Under the pieces are notes generated by a model, which made no database searches, was not told the origin of the DNA, and saw only the letters and a list, made by a program, of their open reading frames with translations. The translations under genes and the position numbers were made by a program. DNA of 39,751 bases. It comes from Nemertoderma westbladi. Lineage: Eukaryota > Xenacoelomorpha > Nemertodermatida > Nemertodermatidae. This document shows, in pieces, positions 39,487 through 39,751 of this stretch. The stretch lies in assembly GCA_032718475.1 (NCBI GenBank), contig JAUCBJ010005253.1:1-39751 (forward strand), written 5' to 3'. Each line of letters begins with the position of its first letter. Within the stretch, counting starts at the first letter, position 1.

Positions 39487-39751
39487 CTATTCTGTATTGT
39501 ACTATTCTGTAAATATTTCCATTTTTTATAATTAGCCAATTTTAATTAAAAATATGATAATTAATTAATTAAATTAATTAATTAAAATAAAAATGGGCTA
39601 ATTAAAAATTCTATAAGATAACTTTTGTAGAGTCGATCACGCTGAGTCCAAAAAAGTTGGTTTCAAGAAATTTGGACCAAAATTGAGGGACTAGTAGCAA
39701 TTTTAGTGAAATCTTTAATTCCGCCGCCAGCCGCTAGGGGGAGGCTACAAA

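Overview
The window reads as nuclear DNA from a multicellular animal, probably an aquatic invertebrate. It is AT-rich and has introns with GT/AG borders, a CUB-domain gene, and a dense mixture of Gypsy LTR and non-LTR retroelement families typical of such genomes. There is no operon structure, ribosome binding site or bacterial gene. I cannot name the phylum from sequence alone.

The only host gene I can support lies on the minus strand and crosses almost the whole window. Five internal coding exons join in frame: exon A (33231-33397) and exon B (6819-6975) make one CUB domain; exons C (5637-5803), D (3328-3515) and E (1178-1338) make an aromatic, Gly-rich extracellular-type domain ending in a YGGC...GW module. 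Both domain blocks start and end in phase-1 introns. The first and last exons were not found and probably lie outside the window. The intron between exons A and B, which cuts the CUB domain, is about 26.3 kb long.

That intron is a graveyard of nested mobile elements. In order they are: the 5' part of a non-LTR element (LINE B, 7692-9540, +); a decayed Gypsy element (Gypsy-1, 9584-15122, +) with its own 1.1-kb interruption; a gag-protease fragment of another Gypsy element (Gypsy-3, 15310-16978, +); a LINE reverse transcriptase (LINE A, 16979-17911 continuing at 24845-25189, +); a complete-length but disabled Gypsy element inside that reading frame (Gypsy-2, 17912-24839, -); the 3' part of a LINE B-like element (25190-26100, +); a third retroelement (LINE C, 26101-29790, +) interrupted by two LINE D 3' ends; and LINE E (30520-31640, -). 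Gypsy-2 also carries a 51-bp minisatellite just before gag and a 1.58-kb TTAA-flanked non-autonomous DNA element in its leader. A second copy of that DNA element sits in the exon D-E intron.

Upstream of exon A (33.4-39.75 kb) are AT-rich repeats, a 214-bp direct repeat, a 117-bp inverted repeat, and a 3.4-kb block bounded by roughly 300-bp inverted repeats. The block contains a transposon-like ORF of unrecognised function and another LINE D 3' end. Several 20-base or longer G/C homopolymers punctuate the otherwise AT-rich DNA. All mobile-element ORFs seen here carry stops, frameshifts or deletions. I saw no tRNA, rRNA or CRISPR array.
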